Of a stretch of DNA of 42,445 nt, positions 25,987-33,943 are shown in pieces. The DNA is taken from positions 1 to 42,445 of the forward strand of contig JAAYOM010000052.1 in NCBI GenBank assembly GCA_012520315.1, given 5' to 3'. The notes under the pieces were generated by a model. It worked only from the letters and a program-made list of their open reading frames with translations, made no database searches and had not been told where the DNA came from. Made by a program: the position numbers and the translations under genes. Every line of letters begins with the position of its first letter. Positions within the stretch are counted from its first letter, which is position 1. Origin of the DNA: Bacillota bacterium. Lineage in GTDB: Bacteria; Bacillota; Limnochordia; Darwinibacteriales; Darwinibacteriaceae.

Positions 25987-27267
25987 TTGCTGACTACAAG
26001 TAAGATCGGGAAAATTCAGGGGCGAATTTCTGTACCGGGCGATAAATCTATTTCCCACAGGGCATTAATGCTCCTTGCCATCAGCAGGGGCAAGGGGAGG
26101 ATCAGCGGCTTTCTGCGTGGTGCAGATTGCCTCAGCACCATGGCTTGCCTGGAACAATTAGGTCTTGAGATCGAAGACTTAGGGAGTGAGCTTGTCGTTT
26201 ACGGTCAGGGTCTTCACGGCTTAAGGAGGCCGCACCGGGCTTTGGATGTGGGCAATTCAGGAACGACAATGAGGCTGCTGAGCGGGATCTTGGCCGGGCA
26301 GAAGTTTCCCGCAGCAATCACGGGAGATCATTCCATCCAGACAAGGCCTATGGACAGAATTGCCATTCCCCTGAGAATGATGGGTGCGGTAATCGAGGGG
26401 AAAGCCGGCAGGGACTTGGCACCGCTTCTGATTCAAGGACGGAACCTGCAGGGTATTGACTACACCCTTCCGGTAGCCAGCGCCCAGGTAAAATCAGCAA
26501 TTTTGCTAGCCGGTCTGTATGCTGAGGGAGAGACAGTTGTCAGAGAACCCAAGCCTTCCCGGAACCACACAGAACTCATGCTCGCAGCTTTAGGGGCTGA
26601 AATAGAATCAAAAACTTATGAAATCCGGCTAAGGAGCAGTGAGCTCCAGGCCTGTGATCTGCAAGTGCCGGGAGATATTTCCTCGGCAGCCTTTTTCATT
26701 ACTCCTGCGGCAGCTATGCCCGGTTCTCATCTGATCGTCAAGGATGTAGGCCTCAACCCAAGCCGGACGGGGATTATAGATGTGCTGAAGGATATGGGTG
26801 CCGGCATCAGTTTGGAAAATGTGACAAAGCTGGGCGGGGAGCTGCGAGGGGATGTCGTAGTCAGGGGTGGAAGGCTCCGTGGGACGGTAATAACCGGCGA
26901 GATGATTCCCAGGTTAATCGATGAAATCCCAGTTCTGGCGGTTGTGGCGAGTCAGGCGGAAGGAACTACAACCATTACAGGTGCAGAAGAACTTCGGGTT
27001 AAAGAGTCAGACCGCATTAGTGTGCTGGTACAAGAACTGGGCAAGCTGGGCGTTGATATTCAGGAACTTGCCGATGGTATGCAGATCAAGGGACCTTGTG
27101 CGATCCAGGGAGCCGAAGTCCACAGCCACGGAGATCATCGTCTGGCCATGGCCTTGGCTGTTTTAGGACTGTTCTCCCGTGAGCCAGTTAAAGTGCGGGG
27201 CAGTGAGTGTATAGATGTATCATTTCCGGGATTTGAGAAGGTTCTCGGTCAGATAATCAAGTACTGA
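25987..27267 (+). CDS. aroA: 3-phosphoshikimate 1-carboxyvinyltransferase (EPSP synthase)
   Basis: It joins phosphoenolpyruvate to shikimate-3-phosphate, the sixth step of the shikimate pathway. The 426-residue protein has the two inverse alpha/beta domains of the family. Substrate-binding motifs are GDKSISHR with K20, S21 and R25, DVGNSGTTMRLL, and the C-terminal RVKESDRI and DHRLAMALAVLGL. The TTG at 25987 is chosen because GAGGGGG is nine bases upstream; a TTG at 25969 overlaps that site and the promoter. aroB follows 17 bases after the stop, so both are probably in one transcript. Confidence 0.96.
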   Translation: MLTTSKIGKIQGRISVPGDKSISHRALMLLAISRGKGRISGFLRGADCLSTMACLEQLGLEIEDLGSELVVYGQGLHGLRRPHRALDVGNSGTTMRLLSGILAGQKFPAAITGDHSIQTRPMDRIAIPLRMMGAVIEGKAGRDLAPLLIQGRNLQGIDYTLPVASAQVKSAILLAGLYAEGETVVREPKPSRNHTELMLAALGAEIESKTYEIRLRSSELQACDLQVPGDISSAAFFITPAAAMPGSHLIVKDVGLNPSRTGIIDVLKDMGAGISLENVTKLGGELRGDVVVRGGRLRGTVITGEMIPRLIDEIPVLAVVASQAEGTTTITGAEELRVKESDRISVLVQELGKLGVDIQELADGMQIKGPCAIQGAEVHSHGDHRLAMALAVLGLFSREPVKVRGSECIDVSFPGFEKVLGQIIKY

Positions 27268-27284
27268 GGAGAGTGGTTTCTGCC

Positions 27285-28343
27285 ATGGAGACAATTTCTA
27301 TAGATCTAGACAACAAAGGCTATTCCATCCATATCGAAAGTAATCTCTTAGCTAGGATTCCAACCCTGTTGGATCCCGCAGACTCCTGGGCTGTGATCAC
27401 AGATGAAATGGTAAACAGTCTTTATGGGCAGTCCCTTCTGGAGAACTGGCCCAGTGATCTGGTGCATATGATCATGCTCCCGGTGGGCGAAGCTGTAAAG
27501 AGTCTCCAAACTGTGGAGGAGGTTGCAGGCAAGATGCTGGAGCTTGGTATGACCAGGCACTCAGCAGTCCTTGCCCTTGGTGGGGGTGTGGTGGGCGATG
27601 TGGCAGGCTTTTGTGCTTCCATTTATATGAGAGGCATTCGTTACATACAAGTTCCAACCACTTTACTGGCCCAGGTAGACAGCTCTGTTGGGGGCAAGAC
27701 AGGGGTCAACCTGCCGCAGGGCAAGAACATTATGGGGAGCTTTTATCAGCCCCAGGGGGTGTTCATTGATACCCAGACCCTAAGCACATTGCCTAAGCGG
27801 CACCTAATCAGCGGTATGGGTGAGGTGATCAAATACGGGGTGATTTATGACTATGAGTTCTTAGGCTATCTAGGCAGCCACATGGCAGACATTCTTAATT
27901 TAGAGGAGGCTGTCATAAAAAATGTCATCAGGCGCTGCTGTGAGATTAAGGCAGAGGTTGTGGCTAAGGATGAGAAGGAGCAGGGTTTGCGAAAAATCCT
28001 AAACTGCGGACACACCGTAGGCCATGCCTTGGAAGCTGCCCGAAAGTATCGGCAGTATACTCATGGAGAAGCTGTGCTAATAGGTCTGTATGTAGAAACT
28101 CTCATGGCAGAGAAGATCGGTCTGATTGACGAAGACTACTGCAATGAGATTTTGGATCTCGTCCAAAAGACGGGCATTGATGTTAAGTTTGAGGTCCCCT
28201 TGGAAAGGCTTATCAGGAGTATGCTGAAGGACAAAAAAAATAGAGCTCGCCGAGTATCCTTCATTTTGCCGAGCGGTAAGGGAGAGACCTCAGAAGTGTT
28301 CTTGACAGAACAAGAGGCCTTAGGCCTCTTGCGGATGTTATAG
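27285..28343 (+). CDS. aroB: 3-dehydroquinate synthase
   Basis: It converts DAHP to 3-dehydroquinate, using NAD and a divalent metal, in the second step of the shikimate pathway. The 352-residue protein has the NAD-binding GGGVVGDVAGF, followed by QVPTTLLAQVDSSVGGKTGVN. Metal-binding residues lie in MGEVIKYG, NCGHTVGHALE and YTHGEAV. The ATG at 27285 follows GAGGAGAG by 11 bases; a GTG at 27273 overlaps that site. The gene overlaps the convergent C69 peptidase by six bases and no terminator is seen between them. Confidence 0.96.
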   Translation: METISIDLDNKGYSIHIESNLLARIPTLLDPADSWAVITDEMVNSLYGQSLLENWPSDLVHMIMLPVGEAVKSLQTVEEVAGKMLELGMTRHSAVLALGGGVVGDVAGFCASIYMRGIRYIQVPTTLLAQVDSSVGGKTGVNLPQGKNIMGSFYQPQGVFIDTQTLSTLPKRHLISGMGEVIKYGVIYDYEFLGYLGSHMADILNLEEAVIKNVIRRCCEIKAEVVAKDEKEQGLRKILNCGHTVGHALEAARKYRQYTHGEAVLIGLYVETLMAEKIGLIDEDYCNEILDLVQKTGIDVKFEVPLERLIRSMLKDKKNRARRVSFILPSGKGETSEVFLTEQEALGLLRML

Positions 28344-29666
28344 TGCCCTTGAATCATAGAAACCAAGCTTCTCGGTCTGTTTCTTCCAGTAGCGTCTAAA
28401 GCGCAGGCTTCCTCTTATTTCCTCGGCGTTCGGCCTGCTGCGGGTTACGACTGTGTTCAACATTTTTTCCTCTGCCTGCCAGGCCTCAGCCATAATCGTA
28501 TCCAGATCCGACAGTTCCATCGTGGCACCGAGGGAGGCTGTCTTTTCCAGACAGGACCTTTCCAGTTCAGCACCTGCTTGGAGATGCCTTTCTAGTTGAA
28601 ACACTCTGTTTTGCAGAACCAGTCGATGGAACTCTTCCCTGAGCATCCAGAAACTCAGCGCCTCTTCTTCCTGTTCTTCGCTAAAGATAAAGGCATTGTC
28701 TGTCAGCCAATACGGCTTAAAAATTGAAATGCAGGGCGTTGAACTTCCTGTCAGCCAGTAGGTATCTAAAGGGTCAGAGAGTTCTGCCACATAGCTTCCG
28801 GTGGTGTGGTCTCCAACCAGTCCTCCCCCATGCATGCAGACGCTGCTTAAGGCAGGTTGGTTGAAGGGACTCTTGGCACCGAGACTTTCGTCGTGGGAAC
28901 GGAGAATTTCCATCATAGTCTCCACCGTAATTTGTCCCTTTTCTGCTTGCAAACGGGCGGAGCAGATCTGGTATCGGCTGGCTGATCCGCTAAACCTGGT
29001 GATCAGCTGATTGGAGTAACAGCGGGCAAAGTCGAAATCCTCTTCTGACTTGCACCATCTTTTGGAGATAGCATAGTTAATCAATTCTGGGTGGGCTAAG
29101 TCAAAATCCTTGCCTATACTGAGACGATTGGAGATGGCCCGGATATCCTTCACACGTTCAGCTGCCCAATAGGGGCCTGCTGTTTCTAACACCCAAGCAG
29201 AATTACGGTCTGCGATCAAGAAAGAATTATGATAGACAAATCGCTTCTCATAGCCGCAATTTCCGCCCTGCCCGTGTCTTTCCAAGAGTTCGGTAATAAG
29301 GTGAAGTGCTTCCGTGCTGGTCTTGCAGCGCTCTAGGGCTAGGCGTACTAAATCCATCCCCAGCAATGCGTCGGGGCCCTGCTTTACTTTAGTAAAAACT
29401 GCTTCATTGCCGATATTAAGTCCAAACTCATTGGCGCCCATCTCAGCTCCCCACATCCAGGAAGGTTTGAGAAGCAGCACCTCGTAGGTTTCTCTGGCCT
29501 GATCTATGGTAATATACGTGCACTTTACCTTGGTACCTGCGGCATAGCTCTTGCGGGGAACTCTGATCATGAGCAGGGGTTCATTCGGCTGTCGATCACT
29601 GTTTTTTGCAAAAATCACATTTCCACTCTTGGTTGAGTTGCCCAGGGCTACCATAGTATCGCACAT
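28338..29666 (-). CDS. Secernin-like family C69 peptidase (Ntn hydrolase)
   Basis: The 442-residue protein begins MCDTMVALG...GNVIFAKNSDRQPNE, the signature of the C69 dipeptidase/secernin group. In this family the Met is removed and C2 becomes the N-terminal nucleophile. The start at 29666 is chosen because AAGGGAGG precedes it and it exposes that cysteine; an upstream ATG at 29687 would bury it. Other family-like segments are GANEFGLNIGNEAVF and FLIADRNSAWVLETAGPYWAA. No signal peptide is present, so it should act in the cytoplasm, hydrolysing dipeptides or a related amide. The true substrate is unknown. It is convergent with aroB and divergent from the Mrp operon. Confidence 0.9.
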   Translation of the reverse strand: MCDTMVALGNSTKSGNVIFAKNSDRQPNEPLLMIRVPRKSYAAGTKVKCTYITIDQARETYEVLLLKPSWMWGAEMGANEFGLNIGNEAVFTKVKQGPDALLGMDLVRLALERCKTSTEALHLITELLERHGQGGNCGYEKRFVYHNSFLIADRNSAWVLETAGPYWAAERVKDIRAISNRLSIGKDFDLAHPELINYAISKRWCKSEEDFDFARCYSNQLITRFSGSASRYQICSARLQAEKGQITVETMMEILRSHDESLGAKSPFNQPALSSVCMHGGGLVGDHTTGSYVAELSDPLDTYWLTGSSTPCISIFKPYWLTDNAFIFSEEQEEEALSFWMLREEFHRLVLQNRVFQLERHLQAGAELERSCLEKTASLGATMELSDLDTIMAEAWQAEEKMLNTVVTRSRPNAEEIRGSLRFRRYWKKQTEKLGFYDSRAL

Positions 29667-29869
29667 AAATATTCCTCCCTTATGCAAAAGGATTCTTTTT
29701 AAAGAATTTCTACTCAGAGCCTGAATTTCCTCTTATAGTTAACATCTGAGGGAAAACAGGCCGTTTTTTGGCACAATACTGTCGGAAACGGATATACCTG
29801 TAATTTAGAGCAATCCTCCGTAAAGAGACGAATTTGCAATAAAAAGAATCAATACAGGGGGAAATCCAC

Positions 29870-29898
29870 TTGAAACAACTTTCACAAAACGATATAGT
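29870..29898 (+). promoter_or_regulatory. Candidate promoter of the Mrp antiporter operon
   Basis: TTGAAA (29870-29875), a 17-base spacer and TATAGT (29893-29898). The start would be near 29905, 38 bases before mrpE. The rest of the 276-base divergent region (29667-29869) is AT-rich; I see no other convincing element in it. Confidence 0.6.
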
Positions 29899-29942
29899 GA
29901 TCTATGGGCAATAGTGATTGTATATTAATGAGGTGAAATGCA

Positions 29943-30434
29943 GTGCTTAAACGCCAGTTTGTTCTTTTTAGTATACTGGTATTTTTTTGGTTGCTTTTAT
30001 CGTCGGATTATGACGCACAACACATTATCACTGGCATAGTCTTGTCGGCGCTGGTGACCTGGTTCTGGCGTGACCTTGCTGACTTGCTACCCAGCCAGTC
30101 GCTAGTCAGAAAACTGCCTGCGACAATTCTCTTCGGTCTGGCTTTGTTCTGGGAGATAGTTGTCTGTAACTATGAAGTGGCAAAAACGATGTTGTCTGAA
30201 TCGTCAAAGATTGAGTCTGGTTTTGTCACTTTTAAACCGGATTTGGCAACCTCTTGGGGCAGAATTATCTTGGCAAACTCCATCACCCTTACCCCCGGAA
30301 GCGTGACCGTAGACGTAAACCCTGACACCGGGGTCTTTATGGTGCACAGCCTGACTAAGGAGTTGCGCGAGGGTCTGGAGGATGGTCGTCTAGTTCGGCG
30401 CATTAAGGCTCTGGAAGGGAGTGTAGCGAAATGA
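29943..30434 (+). CDS. mrpE: Mrp antiporter subunit E
   Basis: The 163-residue subunit belongs to the hetero-oligomeric Mrp/Mnh cation/proton antiporter and corresponds to MbhA in the archaeal membrane hydrogenase. Two N-terminal membrane segments are followed by a cytoplasmic part with the family's ANSITLTPGSVTVDV motif. The GTG start follows GAGGTGA. It is first in a ten-gene operon and overlaps mrpF by four bases. Confidence 0.92.
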   Translation: MLKRQFVLFSILVFFWLLLSSDYDAQHIITGIVLSALVTWFWRDLADLLPSQSLVRKLPATILFGLALFWEIVVCNYEVAKTMLSESSKIESGFVTFKPDLATSWGRIILANSITLTPGSVTVDVNPDTGVFMVHSLTKELREGLEDGRLVRRIKALEGSVAK

Positions 30435-30760
30435 GCATAGCTTTACTCATAATTATTGTTCTTGGCTGTTTGGCGCTTGTCGATCTAATCCGGGCTATAC
30501 TTGGGCCAACCGCGGTTGACCGTATGGTGGCGTCCTCTGCCATTACAACAAAGGGTTTGGCTATCATTTTGCTGCTAGCTGTAGCCGATAGCAATTTGGC
30601 TTACATTGATGTGGCTTTAGTGTTGGCTCTGTGTGGTTTTGTGGGGCTGCTGGCTTTGCTGCGATCGCTTTTGCCTGCAGATGCCGATCATCTGGTGAAG
30701 GAAATAGCTGAACGCCCTGCCCAGCTAGTGCGGTATGCGAGTCGGGAGGAGAGTAAATAA
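30431..30760 (+). CDS. mrpF: Mrp antiporter subunit F
   Basis: The 109-residue, three-segment membrane subunit (MbhB equivalent) carries the family stretch RAILGPTAVDRMVASSAITTKG. It overlaps mrpE by four bases (ATGA) and mrpG by one base, typical of tight co-translation within the complex. Confidence 0.93.
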   Translation: MSIALLIIIVLGCLALVDLIRAILGPTAVDRMVASSAITTKGLAIILLLAVADSNLAYIDVALVLALCGFVGLLALLRSLLPADADHLVKEIAERPAQLVRYASREESK

Positions 30761-31089
30761 TGCCGATTGCCTATATTTTCTTCTTTATTGGTATAATTTT
30801 CTTTGCCCTGACCAGTCTGGGGCTTTTGCGCATGCCTGATGCCTACTGTCGTCTGCACGCGGCAGCCCTCGGAGATACTTTTGGTTTTTTGTTTATTACA
30901 ATCGGGCTATTGCTGCATGTGTCAGGCGTGGCCTATATCATCAAGCTGCTCATGGTCTTGGTGACTATGTGGATTATGAATCCGACTGTTTCCCATTATA
31001 TGAGCAAGGTAGCTTTGCTGCGCGGAAACTGGGTAGTTGTTGAAAAGCGTGATCAGTCTGACCAGGAAAGGGAGGGAGCTAGCGCGTGA
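30760..31089 (+). CDS. mrpG: Mrp antiporter subunit G
   Basis: The 109-residue membrane subunit (MbhC equivalent) shows the family pattern SLGLLRMPDAYCRLHAAALGDT and a C-terminal NPTVSHYMSKVAL. The ATG overlaps the mrpF stop by one base, and the stop overlaps the next GTG by four bases. Confidence 0.93.
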   Translation: MPIAYIFFFIGIIFFALTSLGLLRMPDAYCRLHAAALGDTFGFLFITIGLLLHVSGVAYIIKLLMVLVTMWIMNPTVSHYMSKVALLRGNWVVVEKRDQSDQEREGASA

Positions 31090-31337
31090 ATGCACATATT
31101 GCGGATTTGCTTAACGTTGTGGTTCTCAGTTCCCTGGTAGCGATTGCTATTGCGGTGTCGTATGTTAAAGACTTGCTCTATGCCGCAATCCTCCTGGGGG
31201 CTTATAGCCTGGTCATTGCCCTGATTTGGCTGTTGATGAATGCGCCAGACTTGGCGATTACTGAAGCTGCGGCCGGAATCGGCATGACTACGCTTATGAT
31301 TGCGGTAATTAGTAAAATAGGGCGGAAGGGGGAGTAA
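31086..31337 (+). CDS. DUF4040/MbhD-like antiporter subunit
   Basis: The 83-residue, three-segment protein has the motif APDLAITEAAAGIGMTTL, which in most bacteria lies within the C-terminal part of the large MrpA protein and in archaeal Mbh is the separate subunit MbhD. Here it is a free-standing gene starting with GTG and overlapping mrpG by four bases. It probably helps form the proton or sodium path beside the NuoL-like subunits. Confidence 0.88.
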   Translation: MNAHIADLLNVVVLSSLVAIAIAVSYVKDLLYAAILLGAYSLVIALIWLLMNAPDLAITEAAAGIGMTTLMIAVISKIGRKGE

Positions 31338-31338
31338 G

Positions 31339-31632
31339 ATGTCCAATAAAATAGCGATCATACTCTTGGTCTGTATCGGATTGGTCCTGCTCTTGGCCAT
31401 CTCTGAACTGCCCTTGTATGGAGCGCCGGATAATTCTGCCCAAAATTATGTGTCTGAGCGCTATATTGAGGGAGCGGTCAGTGACACAGGCGCATTGAAT
31501 ATGGTGTCTGCCATTGTCATCGACTATCGCGCCTATGATACCTTGATTGAAACTACAGTGCTATTTACGGCCGTTATTGCGGTGTTCATGGTGCTGAAAA
31601 AGGCACCTGACAGAAAGGGTGAGCCTAAGTGA
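31339..31632 (+). CDS. MbhE-like antiporter subunit (MrpA C-terminal fragment)
   Basis: The 97-residue protein has one N-terminal and one C-terminal membrane segment. Its motif NMVSAIVIDYRAYDTLIETTV is found near the C-terminus of MrpA and in MbhE. An extracytoplasmic loop with SERYIEGAVSDTGALN lies between the segments. It starts one base after the DUF4040 gene and overlaps mrpB by four bases. Confidence 0.87.
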   Translation: MSNKIAIILLVCIGLVLLLAISELPLYGAPDNSAQNYVSERYIEGAVSDTGALNMVSAIVIDYRAYDTLIETTVLFTAVIAVFMVLKKAPDRKGEPK

Positions 31633-32057
31633 GGGACTTTGTCTTAAAGCGTGTGGTAGCCTTAGTGCTGCCCTTTGTTACGATGTTAGGTCTTTACGTT
31701 ATCTTCCATGGCCACCTCTCTCCTGGCGGCAGCTTCTCTGGCGGTATTATCACAGGGCTGTCCATGATCGCCTTTAGTCTGGTTTTCGGCCTCGATCGCA
31801 GCCAGGAGAAAATTTCTGAGCGCATGATGACCCTGATCGAATCCTTCGGTGCCCTTTGGTATGGGGCTATGGGCTTGGTCGGAATTTTACGGGGCACCTC
31901 TTTTTTGATGAACAAGGGTGCCGGAATTCCCCTGGGGGAACCTGGTAAGCTGTACTCAGGGGGTTTAATTCTCTTAATCACACTTGGTGTTGGCCTAAAG
32001 GTGGCAAGTACCATGGTGACTTTGTTTGTATCATTGATGGAGGAAGAGGAGGAATAA
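31629..32057 (+). CDS. mrpB: Mrp antiporter subunit B
   Basis: The 142-residue, four-segment membrane subunit (MbhF equivalent) carries the family motif YVIFHGHLSPGGSFSGGII, then GTSFLMNKG. The GTG start overlaps the preceding gene; the next ATG is one base after the stop, with GGAGGAAGAGGAGG serving as its ribosome site. Confidence 0.93.
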   Translation: MRDFVLKRVVALVLPFVTMLGLYVIFHGHLSPGGSFSGGIITGLSMIAFSLVFGLDRSQEKISERMMTLIESFGALWYGAMGLVGILRGTSFLMNKGAGIPLGEPGKLYSGGLILLITLGVGLKVASTMVTLFVSLMEEEEE

Positions 32058-32058
32058 G

Positions 32059-32454
32059 ATGGGCGAGATCGGGAGTCGAATAATTCAAAACTATCCTTAT
32101 GTTTTTGCCCTTGCCCTTTTTATCATCGGTATTTATACAATTCTGACCAACTCCAACCTGTTCAAGAAGGTCATAGGCATTAATATTATGGAAGGCAGTA
32201 TTTATGTCTTTTTTATTGCAGCAGGTAACATTCGGGGTGGGGTTGCACCTATCTTAGACATGGGCGAACCGGGCCTTGTTTATGTGAACCCGCTGCCACA
32301 GGCACTGATGCTGACGGGTATTGTGGTCAGTGTCAGCGTTACCGCGTTTTCCCTGGCCCTGATTATGAAGCTGTACCGCTTCTATGGCACGGTGGATGCA
32401 CGGGAAATCATGAGAATTCGAAGCGAGGTGAGGGCCAGTGCCGGTGGTAATTAG
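32059..32454 (+). CDS. mrpC: Mrp antiporter subunit C (NuoK-like)
   Basis: The 131-residue subunit is related to NuoK of complex I (MbhG equivalent). Three membrane segments are seen, with NLFKKVIGINIMEGSIYVFF carrying the conserved membrane glutamate, and DPLPQALMLTGIVV-like NPLPQALMLTGIVVSVSVTA. It overlaps mrpD by 17 bases. Confidence 0.94.
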   Translation: MGEIGSRIIQNYPYVFALALFIIGIYTILTNSNLFKKVIGINIMEGSIYVFFIAAGNIRGGVAPILDMGEPGLVYVNPLPQALMLTGIVVSVSVTAFSLALIMKLYRFYGTVDAREIMRIRSEVRASAGGN

Positions 32455-33943
32455 TGAGAACCTGGCGGTTCTGATTGTAGTTGCACTGCTCTCTGCAGGA
32501 TATGTCATGCCCCTTCTCAAGAAGATCAAACGCTTTCGTGTGGCAGAGTTCTTTGCAGTCTTTGTGCTCGGTCTGGCTTTATCTGGAGGACTCTATCTGG
32601 CAAGGGAGGTTTTGCATAATGGTGCGTTCACCTATGCTGTAGGCGGATGGTCTGCACCCTGGGGCATTGAACTTGCGGTAGATTCGGTATCAGGGCTATT
32701 TCTGATCACAATCGGCTTGGTGGCCGCGCCAATTCTGCTTTGGGCTTCAGTAGATCTGGTGCGGGAGGTGGGCAGCCGGGCCAGGGCTGCCTGGTATCTA
32801 ACCCTGTACTTGCTTCTAGTAGCGGCCCTGAGCGGGTTGGCTGTCACAGGCGATTTGTTTAACGTCTATGTTATGGTGGAAGTAGCCACCATTGCCAGTT
32901 GCGCAATTGTGGCCGCCCGCAGTAACGCTGTTTCGGTTGAGGCAACTTTCAAGTATTTGATGCTGGCTACTATCGGTTCGGGTTTTGTTCTTCTCGGGAT
33001 AGGCTTTCTCTTTGTCCTCACCGGAAACCTCAACATGAACTTCATTTTCCAGGAGCTCAGTACTTCATGGCAGAATTACCCCACTGCCCTTTGGGTGGGT
33101 CTAAGCTTTTTTATGGTGGGTTTTGGCGTTAAATCAGCACTTTTTCCACTCCATGTCTGGTTGCCCGACGCCCACTCTTCAGCCATAACCCCCTCCAGTG
33201 CGATGCTTTCATCTTTAGCGGTTAAAGGTTATATTATTGCTCTTTTGAAGGTCTTTTACATCGCAGTCGGCCCGGAGATTATCACTAATCTACCGATAAC
33301 TGACATCATGACCCTTTTGGGTATGCTGGCAATTGTTGCAGGTGCACTCTTTGCCCTGGCCCAAGATGAACTGAAACGGAGACTGGCTTTCTCCACCGTG
33401 TCTCAAGTGGGGTACATTTTCTTAGGCATTGGCCTAGGGAACATTCACGGTCTGACAGGAACCTTTATGCACATTATCAGCCATGGGGCAACTAAGGCTC
33501 TCCTATTCTTAGCGGCTGGTGCCATCATTAAGCAGACCGGTAAGACCCGCATTAGCGAAATGGCCGGGGTTGGTTTTGAGATGCCGGTGACTCTTGGCGT
33601 CTTTGCCGTGGGTTCCTTATCCATGATTGGCATACCATTGTTTTCGGGATTTGTGAGTAAATGGCAGCTGCTTTTGGGCAGTTTGGTTAATCGCAACTTC
33701 CTGGCAGTGATAGTCTTGGTGGGAGGCAGCCTGCTGGCCGCCGCTTATTTGCTGCCCGTCTTGCGCACCGCCTTTTTTGAACGGTCCCAAGACAGGACTG
33801 TCAAAGAAGTTCCCTATGTGCAGTTAGTTGCTATGCTGTTCTTGGCTGTTGTCATCATTATGGTGGGGACATTCCCCAGTTTTGTCCTGCAATTGGCAAA
33901 ACAGGCCGCAGGTACACTTTTGGGTCTGGAGGTATTGCCATGA
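32438..33943 (+). CDS. mrpD: Mrp antiporter subunit D, copy 1 (NuoN/MbhH-like)
   Basis: The 501-residue proton-channel subunit has about 14 membrane segments. Key charged residues are a glutamate in YVMVEVATIAS, a lysine and histidine in GVKSALFPLHVWLPDAHSSA, and a lysine in DELKRRLAFSTVSQVGYIFLG. The GTG start lies within the end of mrpC. It is the positional equivalent of MbhH. The ATG of the next NuoL/N-like gene overlaps its stop by four bases. Confidence 0.94.
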   Translation: MPVVISENLAVLIVVALLSAGYVMPLLKKIKRFRVAEFFAVFVLGLALSGGLYLAREVLHNGAFTYAVGGWSAPWGIELAVDSVSGLFLITIGLVAAPILLWASVDLVREVGSRARAAWYLTLYLLLVAALSGLAVTGDLFNVYVMVEVATIASCAIVAARSNAVSVEATFKYLMLATIGSGFVLLGIGFLFVLTGNLNMNFIFQELSTSWQNYPTALWVGLSFFMVGFGVKSALFPLHVWLPDAHSSAITPSSAMLSSLAVKGYIIALLKVFYIAVGPEIITNLPITDIMTLLGMLAIVAGALFALAQDELKRRLAFSTVSQVGYIFLGIGLGNIHGLTGTFMHIISHGATKALLFLAAGAIIKQTGKTRISEMAGVGFEMPVTLGVFAVGSLSMIGIPLFSGFVSKWQLLLGSLVNRNFLAVIVLVGGSLLAAAYLLPVLRTAFFERSQDRTVKEVPYVQLVAMLFLAVVIIMVGTFPSFVLQLAKQAAGTLLGLEVLP

